DNA of 31,756 bases from a bacterium. GTDB lineage: Bacteria > Bacillota > Clostridia > Christensenellales > CAG-138. This document shows, piece by piece, positions 7,435-17,534 of the stretch. The position numbers and the translations under genes were made by a program. Under the pieces are notes generated by a model that saw nothing but the letters and a program-made list of their open reading frames with translations, made no database searches and was not told where the DNA came from. Position 1 is the first letter of the stretch. Every line of letters starts with the position of its first letter. The stretch is taken from positions 1 to 31,756 of the forward strand of contig JAQXRK010000120.1 of the NCBI GenBank assembly GCA_029218485.1. Direction: 5' to 3'.

Positions 7435-8205
7435 ATGATTCCCTGCGTCCCGACCATCCTGATGGAGAGCAGCTCCTGGTGGAGCGAATTGTTCGAGGGC
7501 ATGTCCCCCGCGAGCTTTTTCAACTTCTCCTTCCTGCCGAAATACGCTTCGTTCTTCATCCGCGGCGTGGAATACACGCTGCTGCTCTCGGTCATCTCCG
7601 TGGCGCTGGCGGTCATACCGGCGCTGCTGCTGGCCCTGATGCGGCTGAGCAAAAACCGCCTGATCCACGCCGTCTCCGGCGCCTATATCGCGGTGTTTCG
7701 CTCCACGCCGCTGCTGGTGCAGCTGTTCCTGATCTATTACGGCATATTCGGCCTGATTAAGCTGCCCTCGTACACGATTCTCGGCTTCATCGATCTGGCG
7801 CGCTTCATTCCCGGCGTGGTCGCCCTCTCGCTCAACAGCGCCGCCTATGTGGCGGAGATCTTCCGCGCCGGCATCTTGGCGGTCGATATCGGCCAGACGG
7901 AAGCGGCCCGCAGCCTCGGCCTCTCCTCCTGGCAGTCGATGCGCATGGTGGTGCTGCCGCAGGCGATCAAGAACATCCTGCCCGCGCTGGCCAACGAGGT
8001 CATCACCATGGTCAAGGAGTCCTCGATCTGCATGACGCTCGGCATGATGGAGCTCATGTGGGGCGCAAAGACCGTGGCCGGCTCGACGTACATTACGATT
8101 GCGCCGTATGTGCTCGTCGCGATCATCTATTTCTGCATCAACTACCCCGCCAGCAAGGCGATCGAAGCCATCGAGAGGAGGATGCGCCGTGGAGACAAGC
8201 GGTAA
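7435..8205 (+). CDS. Polar amino-acid ABC transporter permease
   Basis: This membrane subunit of the importer has 256 residues and several hydrophobic segments, including YTLLLSVISVALAVIPALLL near the N-terminus. The EAA loop that contacts the ATPase is clear: GQTEAARSLGLSSWQSMRMV followed by LPQA. The family markers AVFRSTPLLVQLFLIYYG and SLNSAAYVAEIFRAGI are present. I chose the ATG at 7435 because AGAAAGGAA lies about 8 nt upstream; an earlier in-frame ATG at 7393 falls in the hairpin and has no clear ribosome site. The 3' end overlaps the ATPase gene by 17 nt. Confidence 0.92.
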   Translation: MIPCVPTILMESSSWWSELFEGMSPASFFNFSFLPKYASFFIRGVEYTLLLSVISVALAVIPALLLALMRLSKNRLIHAVSGAYIAVFRSTPLLVQLFLIYYGIFGLIKLPSYTILGFIDLARFIPGVVALSLNSAAYVAEIFRAGILAVDIGQTEAARSLGLSSWQSMRMVVLPQAIKNILPALANEVITMVKESSICMTLGMMELMWGAKTVAGSTYITIAPYVLVAIIYFCINYPASKAIEAIERRMRRGDKR

Positions 8206-8938
8206 GCTCATCAGCGTACAGAACCTTGTGAAGGAATACAACAACGGCAAGGTCAAGGCGCTCAACAACTGCAATCTGGATATCTCGCGCGGCGAGGTCG
8301 TCGCGATCATCGGGCCGTCCGGCTCGGGAAAATCGACGCTGCTGCGCAGCCTGAACCTGCTCGAAACGCCCACCAGCGGCCGCATCCTGTTCGACGGCGT
8401 CAACCTCGCGGACAAGAGCGTCAACATCAACCTGCACCGGCAGCGCATGGGTATGGTGTTCCAGCATTTCAACCTGTTTCCGCACAAAACGGTGCTCGAA
8501 AACATCACCATGGCGCCCATCCAGCTCAAGCTCAAAACCAAGGCCGAGGCGGAGCGGACGGCCATGGAGCTGCTCGAGCGCATCGGCCTGCCGGACAAGG
8601 CCAAGGAGTATCCGGCCATGCTCTCCGGCGGCCAGAAGCAGCGCATCGCAATCGTGCGCGCGCTGGCCATGAACCCGGAGGTCATGCTGTTTGACGAGCC
8701 GACGAGCGCGCTCGACCCCGAGATGGTCGGCGAGGTGCTCGACCTCATGCGCCAGCTTGCGCGCGACGGCATGACGATGGCGATCGTGACGCACGAGATG
8801 GCCTTTGCGCGCGAGGTTGCCACGCGCGTGCTGTTCATGGACGCCGGCACGATCCTGGAGCAGAACACGCCGTCCGAGCTGTTCGACCACCCGCAGGATC
8901 CGCGCCTGAAGGATTTCCTTGCCAAGGTGCTGATGTAA
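8189..8938 (+). CDS. Polar amino-acid ABC transporter ATPase
   Basis: This 249-residue cytoplasmic ATPase drives the importer. It has Walker A GPSGSGKST (42-50), the Q-loop FQHFNLF, the signature LSGGQKQRIAIVRAL, Walker B VMLFDEPTSALD and the H-loop VTHEM. The start is a GTG at 8189 with GAGAGGAGGA upstream; the frame upstream of it is not conserved-looking. It overlaps the permease stop, indicating coupled translation, and ends just before a strong terminator. It is closest in style to GlnQ/HisP-type proteins. Confidence 0.95.
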   Translation: METSGKLISVQNLVKEYNNGKVKALNNCNLDISRGEVVAIIGPSGSGKSTLLRSLNLLETPTSGRILFDGVNLADKSVNINLHRQRMGMVFQHFNLFPHKTVLENITMAPIQLKLKTKAEAERTAMELLERIGLPDKAKEYPAMLSGGQKQRIAIVRALAMNPEVMLFDEPTSALDPEMVGEVLDLMRQLARDGMTMAIVTHEMAFAREVATRVLFMDAGTILEQNTPSELFDHPQDPRLKDFLAKVLM

Positions 8939-8943
8939 GCCCG

Positions 8944-8982
8944 AACGGGGCTGTGGAGAAGCGTTCCACGGCCCCGTTTTTT
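8944..8982 (+). terminator. Intrinsic terminator of the ABC operon
   Basis: A stem of about 13 bp (ACGGGGC-TGTGGA against TCCACG-GCCCCGT, one G-T pair) with a GAAGCGT loop is followed by six T. It lies 6 nt after the ATPase stop. Confidence 0.92.
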
Positions 8983-9085
8983 GTTTCCCCGCCGCCGCAG
9001 AGGGGATTCGGCACGCCTCCTGCCGGGGCAAGAGGCGCTTTCCTGCAAGGCGGCATGCCAAATCCGGATTTTTATCAAAAAAACT

Positions 9086-9115
9086 TTGAAAAAAGCGAAC
9101 CGTTTGTGCTACAAT
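9086..9115 (+). promoter_or_regulatory. Promoter of the MATE gene
   Basis: TTGAAA (9086-9091), 18-nt spacer, TACAAT (9110-9115). Transcription would start near 9121, upstream of the hairpin at 9135-9173. The stretch 8983-9085 holds nothing I recognise. Confidence 0.6.
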
Positions 9116-9134
9116 CTCCTGTAGTGCGCAGCCG

Positions 9135-9173
9135 AAAAGGTGTAAGTCCAGCTCCTGGACTTACACCTTTTTT
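9135..9173 (+). terminator. Terminator-like hairpin in the MATE leader (possible attenuator)
   Basis: A perfect 17-bp stem (left arm 9135-9151, right arm 9155-9171) has only a CTC loop and ends in a run of six T. It lies between the predicted promoter and the ribosome site of the MATE gene. The upstream ABC operon already has its own terminator, so this one most likely acts on the MATE transcript. A long palindromic operator is the alternative reading. Confidence 0.75.
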
Positions 9174-9196
9174 GCGTTTTTGAGGAGGTAAAACGA

Positions 9197-10615
9197 ATGG
9201 AACAGAACAATCCGTCCTATCTTGCCACGGAAAACATCGGCAAGCTCATGAGCAAATATGCGGTGCCCTGCATCATTTCCCTTTTGGTGGGCGCGCTTTA
9301 CAACATCGTCGATCAGATCTTCATCGCCAACGCCGCCTACCTCGGCTCCTACGGAAACGCCGCGAACACGGTCGTTTTCCCGCTGACGGTGATCGCGCTC
9401 GGCATTGCCGTCATGATCGGCGACGGCACCTGCGCGTTTGTCAGCATCTCGCTCGGCGCGAACAGGAGGGACGATGCGCACAGGAGCATCGGCAACGCCA
9501 TCCTCCTTTGCGTGATCGGCAGCATCGTGCTCACCGCCGTCTATCTGCTCCTTCAGGAGCCGATCCTGACGGCGTTCGGCGGCAGGGTAAACGCAGAAAC
9601 GTTTGCGCATGCAAAGGAGTACTTCTTCTGGATCGCGCTCGGCATCCCGTTCTATATGTTCGGTCAGGCGATGAACCCGATCATTCGCTCGGACGGCAGC
9701 CCGAAATTTGCCATGTTCGCCACGCTCGCCGGCGCGGTCGCCAACATCATCCTCGACCCGATCTTCATCTTCCCGCTGAAGATGGGCATGATGGGCGCCG
9801 CCATCGCAACCGTGATCGGCCAGATCCTGACGGCCGCGCTGTCCCTGTGGTATCTCTGCCACATGAAGACCGTTGCGCTCGGCAGGAGCAGCTTCGGCTT
9901 CTTCGGCCACCTCATGAAGCGGTTTCTGGCCCTTGGCGTCACCAGCTTCCTCGCGCAGATCTCGCTCGTGTTCTCCATGGCGGCCGTGCAGAACATGTGC
10001 GCAAAATACGGTGCGATGGACGCAATCTTCGGTCAGGCGGAGTACGCCCAGATACCGCTTGCGGTGCTCGGCATCGTGATGAAGTTCTTCCAGATCGCCA
10101 TCTCCATCGCGATCGGTCTGGCCGCCGGGTGCATCCCCGTCGTCGGGTATAACATCGGCGCAGGGCGAAAGGACCGGGCAAAGCAGCTGTTCACCTATCT
10201 GCTCACGGCGGAGGCGGCGGTCGGCATCGTCGCGCTGTTGATCGTGGAGCTTCTGCCGCATCCGCTGATCGGTATCTTCGGCGCGGGCAACGAAAGCGTA
10301 TATTACACGGATTTTGCTGTGAAGAGCTTCCGAACGTATCTGTGCATGATGCCGCTCGCCATGATCAACAAGGGCACGTTCATCTATCTGCAGGCGCTCG
10401 GCAAGGCGGTGCTGTCCACGATCATCTCGCTCACGCGCGAGATCATCTTCGGCGTGTTCCTGCCCATCATCATGCCGATATTTATGGGGCTGGACGGGAT
10501 TCTGTTCTCGTTCCCCGCGGCGGATATCCTGACGTTCCTGATCGCGGCGGCCATCATCGCGAGGGTGTACCGGGAGCTGAGCGGCGGCCATGCCATCCGG
10601 GCAGCGGCGCAGTAA
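9197..10615 (+). CDS. MATE-family multidrug/metabolite exporter
   Basis: This 472-residue membrane transporter belongs to the MATE branch of the MOP superfamily, exporting drugs or metabolites in exchange for Na+ or H+. The first half has MSKYAVPCIISLLVGALYNI, VDQIFIA and VFPLTVIALGIAVMIGDG; the middle has YFFWIALGIPFYMFGQAMNP and IIRSDGSPKFAM; the second half has VGYNIGAGRKDRAKQL, the usual internal repeat. About 12 hydrophobic segments and the length fit. GAGGAGGT lies 7 nt before the ATG. It is a single-gene unit under a promoter with a terminator-like leader. It converges with the flavoprotein-like gene, and no terminator is obvious after its stop. Confidence 0.94.
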   Translation: MEQNNPSYLATENIGKLMSKYAVPCIISLLVGALYNIVDQIFIANAAYLGSYGNAANTVVFPLTVIALGIAVMIGDGTCAFVSISLGANRRDDAHRSIGNAILLCVIGSIVLTAVYLLLQEPILTAFGGRVNAETFAHAKEYFFWIALGIPFYMFGQAMNPIIRSDGSPKFAMFATLAGAVANIILDPIFIFPLKMGMMGAAIATVIGQILTAALSLWYLCHMKTVALGRSSFGFFGHLMKRFLALGVTSFLAQISLVFSMAAVQNMCAKYGAMDAIFGQAEYAQIPLAVLGIVMKFFQIAISIAIGLAAGCIPVVGYNIGAGRKDRAKQLFTYLLTAEAAVGIVALLIVELLPHPLIGIFGAGNESVYYTDFAVKSFRTYLCMMPLAMINKGTFIYLQALGKAVLSTIISLTREIIFGVFLPIIMPIFMGLDGILFSFPAADILTFLIAAAIIARVYRELSGGHAIRAAAQ

Positions 10616-10646
10616 CCGAACGGCATGGCTGCGCCCGCCTTTTCTT

Positions 10647-10672
10647 CCGTATCAGGCATCCGTATCAGGCAT
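10647..10672. repeat. 13-bp tandem duplication
   Basis: CCGTATCAGGCAT occurs twice head to tail in the short gap between the convergent MATE and flavoprotein-like genes. It looks like a simple slippage duplication. Confidence 0.8.
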
Positions 10673-10701
10673 CGTTCCGGCGCCCGCCCCGCGGGTTCCG
10701 T

Positions 10702-11289
10702 TCAAAAAGGCCGGTTGGTCGGAGCTTGGCGCTCCCCCGCCGTCTCCTGTGGGCCGCTCCGCTGCACAAACGCTCTGACCGCCTCGCGGGCGGCGTCGGC
10801 GCGGAGCAGATCGCCGTCGATGCTCACCCTGCCGTATGCTTCCGCGGCAAGGAACAGAACGTCCGGCGCACCCTGCACGTGCTCCCGGAAGGCCGCGCGG
10901 ATGTGCTCCTCGCCCGTGTTGCTGACCACGATGAAACGCTTCGGCACGGCGAGGTACGCCCGCTCCTTCTCGCCGGCGCCCTGAAAGCAGCACTGGCCGC
11001 GCTCCTGAAAGATGAAGAAGTTGGCGCACGGGAAGTCGCAGTAGTTCGGCACCAGATAATAGGCCATGTCCGCGCGGAGCACCGTCTCATACAGCAGGCG
11101 CACGCCATCGTGAATATGCGGGCAGTCGTCCGCGCTGTGGAAGCACTCATAGGCGCAGTGTCCGCACGGGTTGGGGTGCATGGCGGAAAAGCAGTGCACA
11201 CCGCCCCGCGTGAGCGAGGCGATATACGCCGCAATGGCGTCGCAGTTTCCGTTTCGTCTGCTGCTGAAGGACAGGATTTCGGTTCGCAT
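10702..11289 (-). CDS. Iron-sulfur flavoprotein-like NAD(P)H:FMN oxidoreductase
   Basis: This 195-residue protein has a flavodoxin-like fold. The N-terminal SSRRNGNCDAIA (residues 9-20) is the FMN-phosphate loop of the FMN-reductase family (SxRxxGN). It is followed by a compact cysteine cluster C-x2-C-x3-C-x6-C (PCGHCAYECFHSADDC), which in iron-sulfur flavoproteins of anaerobes binds a [4Fe-4S] cluster. The central segment with YYLVPNYCDFPCANFFIFQERG fits the family's substrate-side loop. Its role may be electron transfer or reduction of quinones or oxygen species; the partner is unknown. The ATG has AAGGAGA upstream. It lies 56 nt downstream of the topoisomerase A gene but behind a strong hairpin, so it may be transcribed only by readthrough. 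Confidence 0.75.
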   Translation of the reverse strand: MRTEILSFSSRRNGNCDAIAAYIASLTRGGVHCFSAMHPNPCGHCAYECFHSADDCPHIHDGVRLLYETVLRADMAYYLVPNYCDFPCANFFIFQERGQCCFQGAGEKERAYLAVPKRFIVVSNTGEEHIRAAFREHVQGAPDVLFLAAEAYGRVSIDGDLLRADAAREAVRAFVQRSGPQETAGERQAPTNRPF

Positions 11290-11312
11290 TGCCGTCTCCT
11301 TTCAACAAATCG

Positions 11313-11337
11313 AAGCGCGCGGGGTTCCCGCGCGCTT
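11313..11337 (-). terminator. Hairpin terminator after topoisomerase A subunit gene
   Basis: A perfect 11-bp stem, AAGCGCGCGGG against CCCGCGCGCTT, with a 3-nt loop starts 8 nt after the stop at 11346. Only a weak T-rich tail (CGATTTGTTG) follows on the minus strand, so termination may be partial. Confidence 0.7.
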
Positions 11338-11345
11338 TCATCGCA

Positions 11346-13745
11346 TTACGCCTTTTTCACCTCGACCACGTCGTCGTCGAGCACGACCGCGACGAGCATG
11401 GACCCCTTGCCGGCGCGCGGCTCGATGTGCACGGACTCGGTGGAGATGGTCGTCTCCGCGCCGTGCCGCTGCACGATGGTGATCGGGAACGGCTCGCACA
11501 CATGGAATACCGCGGCAATGCAGTTGCCGTTGGAGCCGTTCTTCTTGAAATCAAAGGTTTTGAGGCCCTTGCCGTTGCGGCCCTGCACATCATAATCGAA
11601 CAGAAAGCTGCGCTTGCCGTAGCCGCGGTCGGTGATGACGAGCAGCTCGCCCTCGTCCGGGAGCTGGCCCGCGTAGCACACCGCATCGCCCGGCTCGACC
11701 TTCATGCACTTGACGCCGCCGCTCACGCGCCCCATCGCCGGAACGGACTCCGTTGTGAACCGGATGCTCATGCCGAGCCGTGTCACAAGCAGCAGCGTAT
11801 CGCCGGTGAGCCGCTCCACGCCGATCACGAGGTCCTTCTCCCGGAGCGTGATGGCGGCCGTGCGCTTGACGCGCAGGCGGTATTCCGCCGCGGCAGTGCG
11901 CTTGACCATGCCCTGGCGCGTATAGAACAGGTAGTCGCCCGCCTCCTCATCCGGGAACGCGGCGAGGATGCGCTCGTTCTTTTCAAACGGCAGCAGCGAG
12001 GCGAGATTCGCCGCGCGCGCCGTGGCCCGCGTTTCGGGGATCTCGTCCGCGGCGAGCGAGAGCACCGCGCCCTGATCGGTAAACAGCCGGATGCGCTTGT
12101 CCGATCGCGTTTCCAAGATGAACAGTGGCTTGTCCTCCGCAATCTGGGACAGGTTGAACAGCCGGGTCGGGCAGCGGCGCACCTTCAGCCCCTCGCAGAT
12201 GGCCACGGTCACATCCTCGGCGGTGGAGAGGTCCTCCGCGTCGACGGCGATGTCCGCGTCCCCCGCGATGATCTCCGTGCGGCGCTTGCCGTCGAGCTGT
12301 TCCTTGATCTCGAGCAGCTCCTTCCGGATGAGCGCAATCAGCTTTTTGTCCGATGCGAGAATCGCCTTGAGCTCGGCAATGCGCTTGAGCACCGCGGCAT
12401 ATTCCTTTTGCAGCGCCAGCAGCTCCATGTTCGTGAGCCGCTGCAGCCGCAGGTCGAGGATCGCCTGCGCCTGAATCTCGGTCAGGCCGAACTCCCGCAC
12501 GAGCCCCTCCTTCGCCTCCTTCGGCGATTTGGAGGCGCGGATGAGCGCGATCACGCGGTCCAGGTTGTCGATGGCGATCATGTAGCCGGCGAGGACGTGC
12601 TCGCGCCGCTCGGCGGCCTCCAGCTCGTTTTTGGTGCGGCGCGTAACGACCGTGCGCTGATGGCGGATGTAGTGGGCGATGATCTGCTTCAGCCCCATCT
12701 GCTGCGGCTTGCCGTCCGCAATGGCGACCATGTTCACGCCAAACGTGCATTGCAGGTCCGTGTATTTGAACAGGTATTGGAGGATCTTCTCCGGGTTGCC
12801 GTCCTTTTTGACCTCGATGACGGCGCGCATGCCCTGCCGGTCGGACTCATCGCGAATGTCGCCGATGCCCATGAACAGAGATTTTTTCTCCTGGCTCACG
12901 GCGAGGATCTTCTCGAGCGCGGCCGCCTTGTTGATCTGGTACGGCATCTCCGTCACCACGATCAGCGTCTTGCCGTTCTTCTGCTCCTCAAAGTGCGTCC
13001 GCGCGCGCATGGTCAGCTTGCCGCGCCCCGTCTCGTACGCCTTTTCGATCTCGTCGGAGGCGAGCAGAAAGCCGCCCGTCGGAAAGTCCGGCGCGGGCAT
13101 GATCCGCATCAGCTCCGAAAGGGGGATGCGCGGGTTCTCCATCACGGCGATGACCGCGTCGATCGCCTCGGCGGGGTTGTGCGGCGGGATGTTCGTCGCA
13201 AGGCCGACCGCGATGCCGGACGCGCCGTTGACGAGCAGGTTCGGAAATCTGCCGGGCAGCAGCTCGGGCTCCTTCAGCGTGTCGTCAAAGTTGAACGTGA
13301 ACGGCACAGTCTCCTTGTCGATGTCCCTGAGCTGCTGCATGGCCGCGTCCGTCATGCGCGCCTCGGTATAGCGCATCGCGGCGGCGCTGTCGCCGTCGAT
13401 GGAGCCGAAGTTGCCGTGCCCGTCCACGAGCGGCACGCGCATGTTGAACGGCTGCGCCATGCGCACCATCGCGTCGTACACGGAGGAATCGCCGTGCGGA
13501 TGGTACTTGCCGAGGCAGTCGCCCACGATGCGGGCGCTCTTTCTGTGCGGCTTGTCGGGCGAGAGGCCGAGCTCCATCATCGTGAACAGGATGCGCCGCT
13601 GCACGGGCTTGAGCCCATCCTCCACGCGCGGCAGGGCGCGCTCGAGAATGACGTGCTCGGCATACGGCAGCATGGAGTTGTGCATGACCTCGTCCATGCT
13701 CTGCAGCAGTATCTTTTCCTGAATCGGTTGCTGTGTCTTTGCCAT
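11346..13745 (-). CDS. parC: Type IIA topoisomerase A subunit, ParC-like
   Basis: This 799-residue breakage-reunion subunit works with the adjacent B subunit to pass one duplex through another. The catalytic tyrosine is Tyr126 in AAAMRYTEARM. The quinolone region reads KYHPHGDSSVYDAMVRMAQ (80-98), with Ser87 and Asp91 at the positions of E. coli GyrA Ser83 and Asp87, so no classical resistance change is present. The C-terminal beta-pinwheel starts near residue 500, but the first blade lacks the GyrA box (QRRGGKG); only a degenerate QGRNGKG occurs near 721-727. That points to topoisomerase IV-like relaxation/decatenation rather than gyrase supercoiling, so the symbol is provisional. One nucleotide separates it from the B-subunit stop. 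Confidence 0.9.
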   Translation of the reverse strand: MAKTQQPIQEKILLQSMDEVMHNSMLPYAEHVILERALPRVEDGLKPVQRRILFTMMELGLSPDKPHRKSARIVGDCLGKYHPHGDSSVYDAMVRMAQPFNMRVPLVDGHGNFGSIDGDSAAAMRYTEARMTDAAMQQLRDIDKETVPFTFNFDDTLKEPELLPGRFPNLLVNGASGIAVGLATNIPPHNPAEAIDAVIAVMENPRIPLSELMRIMPAPDFPTGGFLLASDEIEKAYETGRGKLTMRARTHFEEQKNGKTLIVVTEMPYQINKAAALEKILAVSQEKKSLFMGIGDIRDESDRQGMRAVIEVKKDGNPEKILQYLFKYTDLQCTFGVNMVAIADGKPQQMGLKQIIAHYIRHQRTVVTRRTKNELEAAERREHVLAGYMIAIDNLDRVIALIRASKSPKEAKEGLVREFGLTEIQAQAILDLRLQRLTNMELLALQKEYAAVLKRIAELKAILASDKKLIALIRKELLEIKEQLDGKRRTEIIAGDADIAVDAEDLSTAEDVTVAICEGLKVRRCPTRLFNLSQIAEDKPLFILETRSDKRIRLFTDQGAVLSLAADEIPETRATARAANLASLLPFEKNERILAAFPDEEAGDYLFYTRQGMVKRTAAAEYRLRVKRTAAITLREKDLVIGVERLTGDTLLLVTRLGMSIRFTTESVPAMGRVSGGVKCMKVEPGDAVCYAGQLPDEGELLVITDRGYGKRSFLFDYDVQGRNGKGLKTFDFKKNGSNGNCIAAVFHVCEPFPITIVQRHGAETTISTESVHIEPRAGKGSMLVAVVLDDDVVEVKKA

Positions 13746-13746
13746 A

Positions 13747-15723
<1,977 letters not shown>

Positions 15724-15781
15724 CGTCGATGACCTTCCCTTTCAGAGCATGCGGTTTTCGATGCAAACCATACCGAGTATA

Positions 15782-15810
15782 AGTATACCACATTTCGGGA
15801 TTTTGCGAAT
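15782..15810 (-). promoter_or_regulatory. Probable parE promoter (extended -10)
   Basis: Minus strand: TGG-TATACT with TATACT at 15782-15787 is an extended -10; 17 nt upstream lies a poor -35, ATTCGC. A second TATACT follows at 15776-15781. The 22-bp repeat array starts 28 bp upstream of the -35. Confidence 0.5.
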
Positions 15811-15837
15811 CCCCCCAATTTTGCGCGGGCGGACGGG

Positions 15838-15924
15838 GTTTTCCAAATCCTGTAATGCGTTTTCCATATCCTGTAAATGCGTTTTCCGGATCCTGTAAAT
15901 GGGTTTGCCGGATCCTGTAAAAAG
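15838..15924. repeat. Four tandem 22-bp repeats in the parE-mraZ control region
   Basis: Units at 15838-15858 (21 bp), 15859-15880, 15881-15902 and 15903-15924 share GTTTTCC-N2-ATCCTGTAA. The 22-bp period is about two helical turns, so bound proteins would sit on one face of the DNA. It looks like a multi-site operator for a factor acting on parE, mraZ or both. There are no spacers, so it is not a CRISPR array. Confidence 0.85.
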
Positions 15925-15964
15925 GAAGGAGAATTCAAAAAAAACGTGTAATTTGCGCCCCGGG

Positions 15965-15989
15965 TGGTGACAAATGGGGCAAAGTGGTG
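15965..15989 (+). promoter_or_regulatory. Three MraZ boxes
   Basis: TGGTG (15965-15969), TGGGG (15975-15979) and TGGTG (15985-15989) recur with exact 5-nt spacers, a 10-bp period. MraZ proteins are known to bind triplets of TGGGN-type repeats with 5-nt spacers upstream of their own gene. Here the boxes fill the -35/-10 spacer of the mraZ promoter, which fits autorepression. Confidence 0.8.
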
Positions 15990-15995
15990 TATACT
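15967..15995 (+). promoter_or_regulatory. dcw cluster promoter upstream of mraZ
   Basis: GTGACA (15967-15972), 17-nt spacer, TATACT (15990-15995). The leader to the mraZ ATG is about 90 nt and includes a GC-rich hairpin (GGCAGCGGC against GCCGCCGCC). Confidence 0.7.
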
Positions 15996-16090
15996 TACGG
16001 AACAAGAGTCTGGGAGTATCCCCTTTCGGCAGCGGCCCCGCCGCCGCCCGGAGGCCGATGCCCCGCCGGTTGCAGAAAGGAGCGCGCAGC

Positions 16091-16537
16091 ATGCTGATCG
16101 GTTCGTTTACGCACACGCTCGACGCCAAGGGGCGCGTGTTCGTGCCCGCCAAATGGCGCGACGACGTCGGCGACGTGCTCATCGTCACGCTCGGCCTGCT
16201 CGGCGATAAAAACGCCTCCTGCCTGTTCGGTATGTCCGTTTCGGAGTGGGAGCTGTTCTCGGAGCGGCTCGCCGCTCTGCCCGTGACGGATGTGGCCGGT
16301 CAGGCGGTTCGCCGCCGGCTGTACGCCATGGCCGCCGCCTGCGAAACGGATAAGCAGGGCCGCATCCTGATCCCCGCGCAGCTGCGCGAGACCGCCGGCC
16401 TGACCCGCGAAGCCACGCTCATCGGCGTCGGCAACCGCATTGAATTCTGGGATCCGGAGCAGCTCTGCCGCCACAACGAAGCGGCGGACGCCGGCTTTAC
16501 GGACGCGCTGCAGCACCTGCAGCAGCTCGGGATATGA
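16091..16537 (+). CDS. mraZ: Transcriptional regulator MraZ
   Basis: This 148-residue DNA-binding protein is the first dcw gene and represses or tunes the cluster as a ring-shaped oligomer. It has two AbrB-like halves, each with the D-x-K/Q-G-R signature: HTLDAKGRVFVPAKWRDD near the N-terminus and TDKQGRILIPAQLRE in the second half. The start at 16091 gives the canonical MLIGSF beginning; AAAGGAG lies about 9 nt upstream. Three MraZ boxes overlap its promoter. The stop overlaps the rsmH start (ATGA), so the two are translationally coupled. Confidence 0.96.
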   Translation: MLIGSFTHTLDAKGRVFVPAKWRDDVGDVLIVTLGLLGDKNASCLFGMSVSEWELFSERLAALPVTDVAGQAVRRRLYAMAAACETDKQGRILIPAQLRETAGLTREATLIGVGNRIEFWDPEQLCRHNEAADAGFTDALQHLQQLGI

Positions 16538-17472
16538 GCTGTTATCACGTTCCCGTCCTGTATCGGGAGGTTCTCGAATATCTGGAGCCGGAGCGGGGCG
16601 GCGTCTTTGTGGACGGCACTCTGGGCGGCGGCGGGCACGCCTCTCTGGTGCTGGAACGCCTGCCCGAAAGCGGCCGGCTCATCGGCATCGACAGGGATTG
16701 GGAAGCCGTGGCAGCTTCGGAGGAACGGCTGCGAGCCTACGGGCCGCGCTTTCAGGCTGTTCATGGCAATTTTTTTGAGATGCGCACACTGCTCAGCAAC
16801 CTCGGCGTGCAGGCGGTCAACGGCATTCTGCTCGATCTCGGCGTTTCCAGCCACCAGCTGGACACACCGGAGCGCGGCTTTTCGTACCACACGGATGCGC
16901 CGCTGGATATGCGGATGGACGCCACCGCGCCCCTGACCGCACGCGACGTGGTCAACGGCTATTCGTTTGAGGCGCTGTGCCGCATTCTGCGCGACTACGG
17001 CGAGGAGCGCTTTGCCCCCCGCATCGCCGACCGCATTGTGCGGACGCGCCAGAGCGCGCCGATCGAAACGACCGCCGAGCTTGCGGCGCTGGTATGCGCC
17101 GCCATGCCCGCAAAGAGCCGGCACGAAGCGCAGCACCCCGCACGGCGGACGTTTCAGGCGATCCGCATCGAGGTCAACGGCGAGCTCGACGGGCTGCGTG
17201 CCGCCATCGACAGCGCGCACGATTTGCTGCTCCCCGGCGGACGGCTCGTGATGCTCACGTTCCACTCGCTGGAGGACCGCATTGTCAAGCAGGCGTTCCG
17301 TTCCTATGAGAACCCCTGCATCTGCCCGCCCAAAGCGCCCGTCTGCGTCTGCGGCAGGACGCCCACGGCACGGGTCCTGACCAGAAAGCCGCTCTCCTGT
17401 ACCGAGGAGGAGGCCAGGGCAAACAGCCGCGCCATCTGCGCCAAGCTGCGCGCCATCGAAAAACTGCCGTAA
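16534..17472 (+). CDS. rsmH: 16S rRNA (cytosine(1402)-N(4))-methyltransferase
   Basis: RsmH (MraW) methylates N4 of C1402 in 16S rRNA using S-adenosylmethionine. The 312-residue protein begins HVPVLYREVLEYL, has the SAM loop DGTLGGGGH (27-35), GIDRDWEA, the LLDLGVSSHQLD segment, the NGELDGL region and the late TFHSLEDRIVKQ motif. It also has a C-terminal cysteine-rich stretch (CICPPKAPVCVCG) typical of the family. It overlaps the mraZ stop by 4 nt. Confidence 0.97.
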   Translation: MSCYHVPVLYREVLEYLEPERGGVFVDGTLGGGGHASLVLERLPESGRLIGIDRDWEAVAASEERLRAYGPRFQAVHGNFFEMRTLLSNLGVQAVNGILLDLGVSSHQLDTPERGFSYHTDAPLDMRMDATAPLTARDVVNGYSFEALCRILRDYGEERFAPRIADRIVRTRQSAPIETTAELAALVCAAMPAKSRHEAQHPARRTFQAIRIEVNGELDGLRAAIDSAHDLLLPGGRLVMLTFHSLEDRIVKQAFRSYENPCICPPKAPVCVCGRTPTARVLTRKPLSCTEEEARANSRAICAKLRAIEKLP

Positions 17473-17534
17473 ACGGATTTGCGGCGGGACGGTTAGAACG
17501 CGACCGGGCTGCATAGAGATAGGAGAGGGTCCGT

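Noticed and set aside
9135..9173. Terminator of the upstream ABC operon
   Set aside because: That operon already ends at 8944-8982 and a promoter lies between the two hairpins, so this one more likely belongs to the MATE leader.
15838..15924. CRISPR array reading of the four 22-bp repeats
   Set aside because: The units abut with no spacers, are too short, and there are no cas genes.
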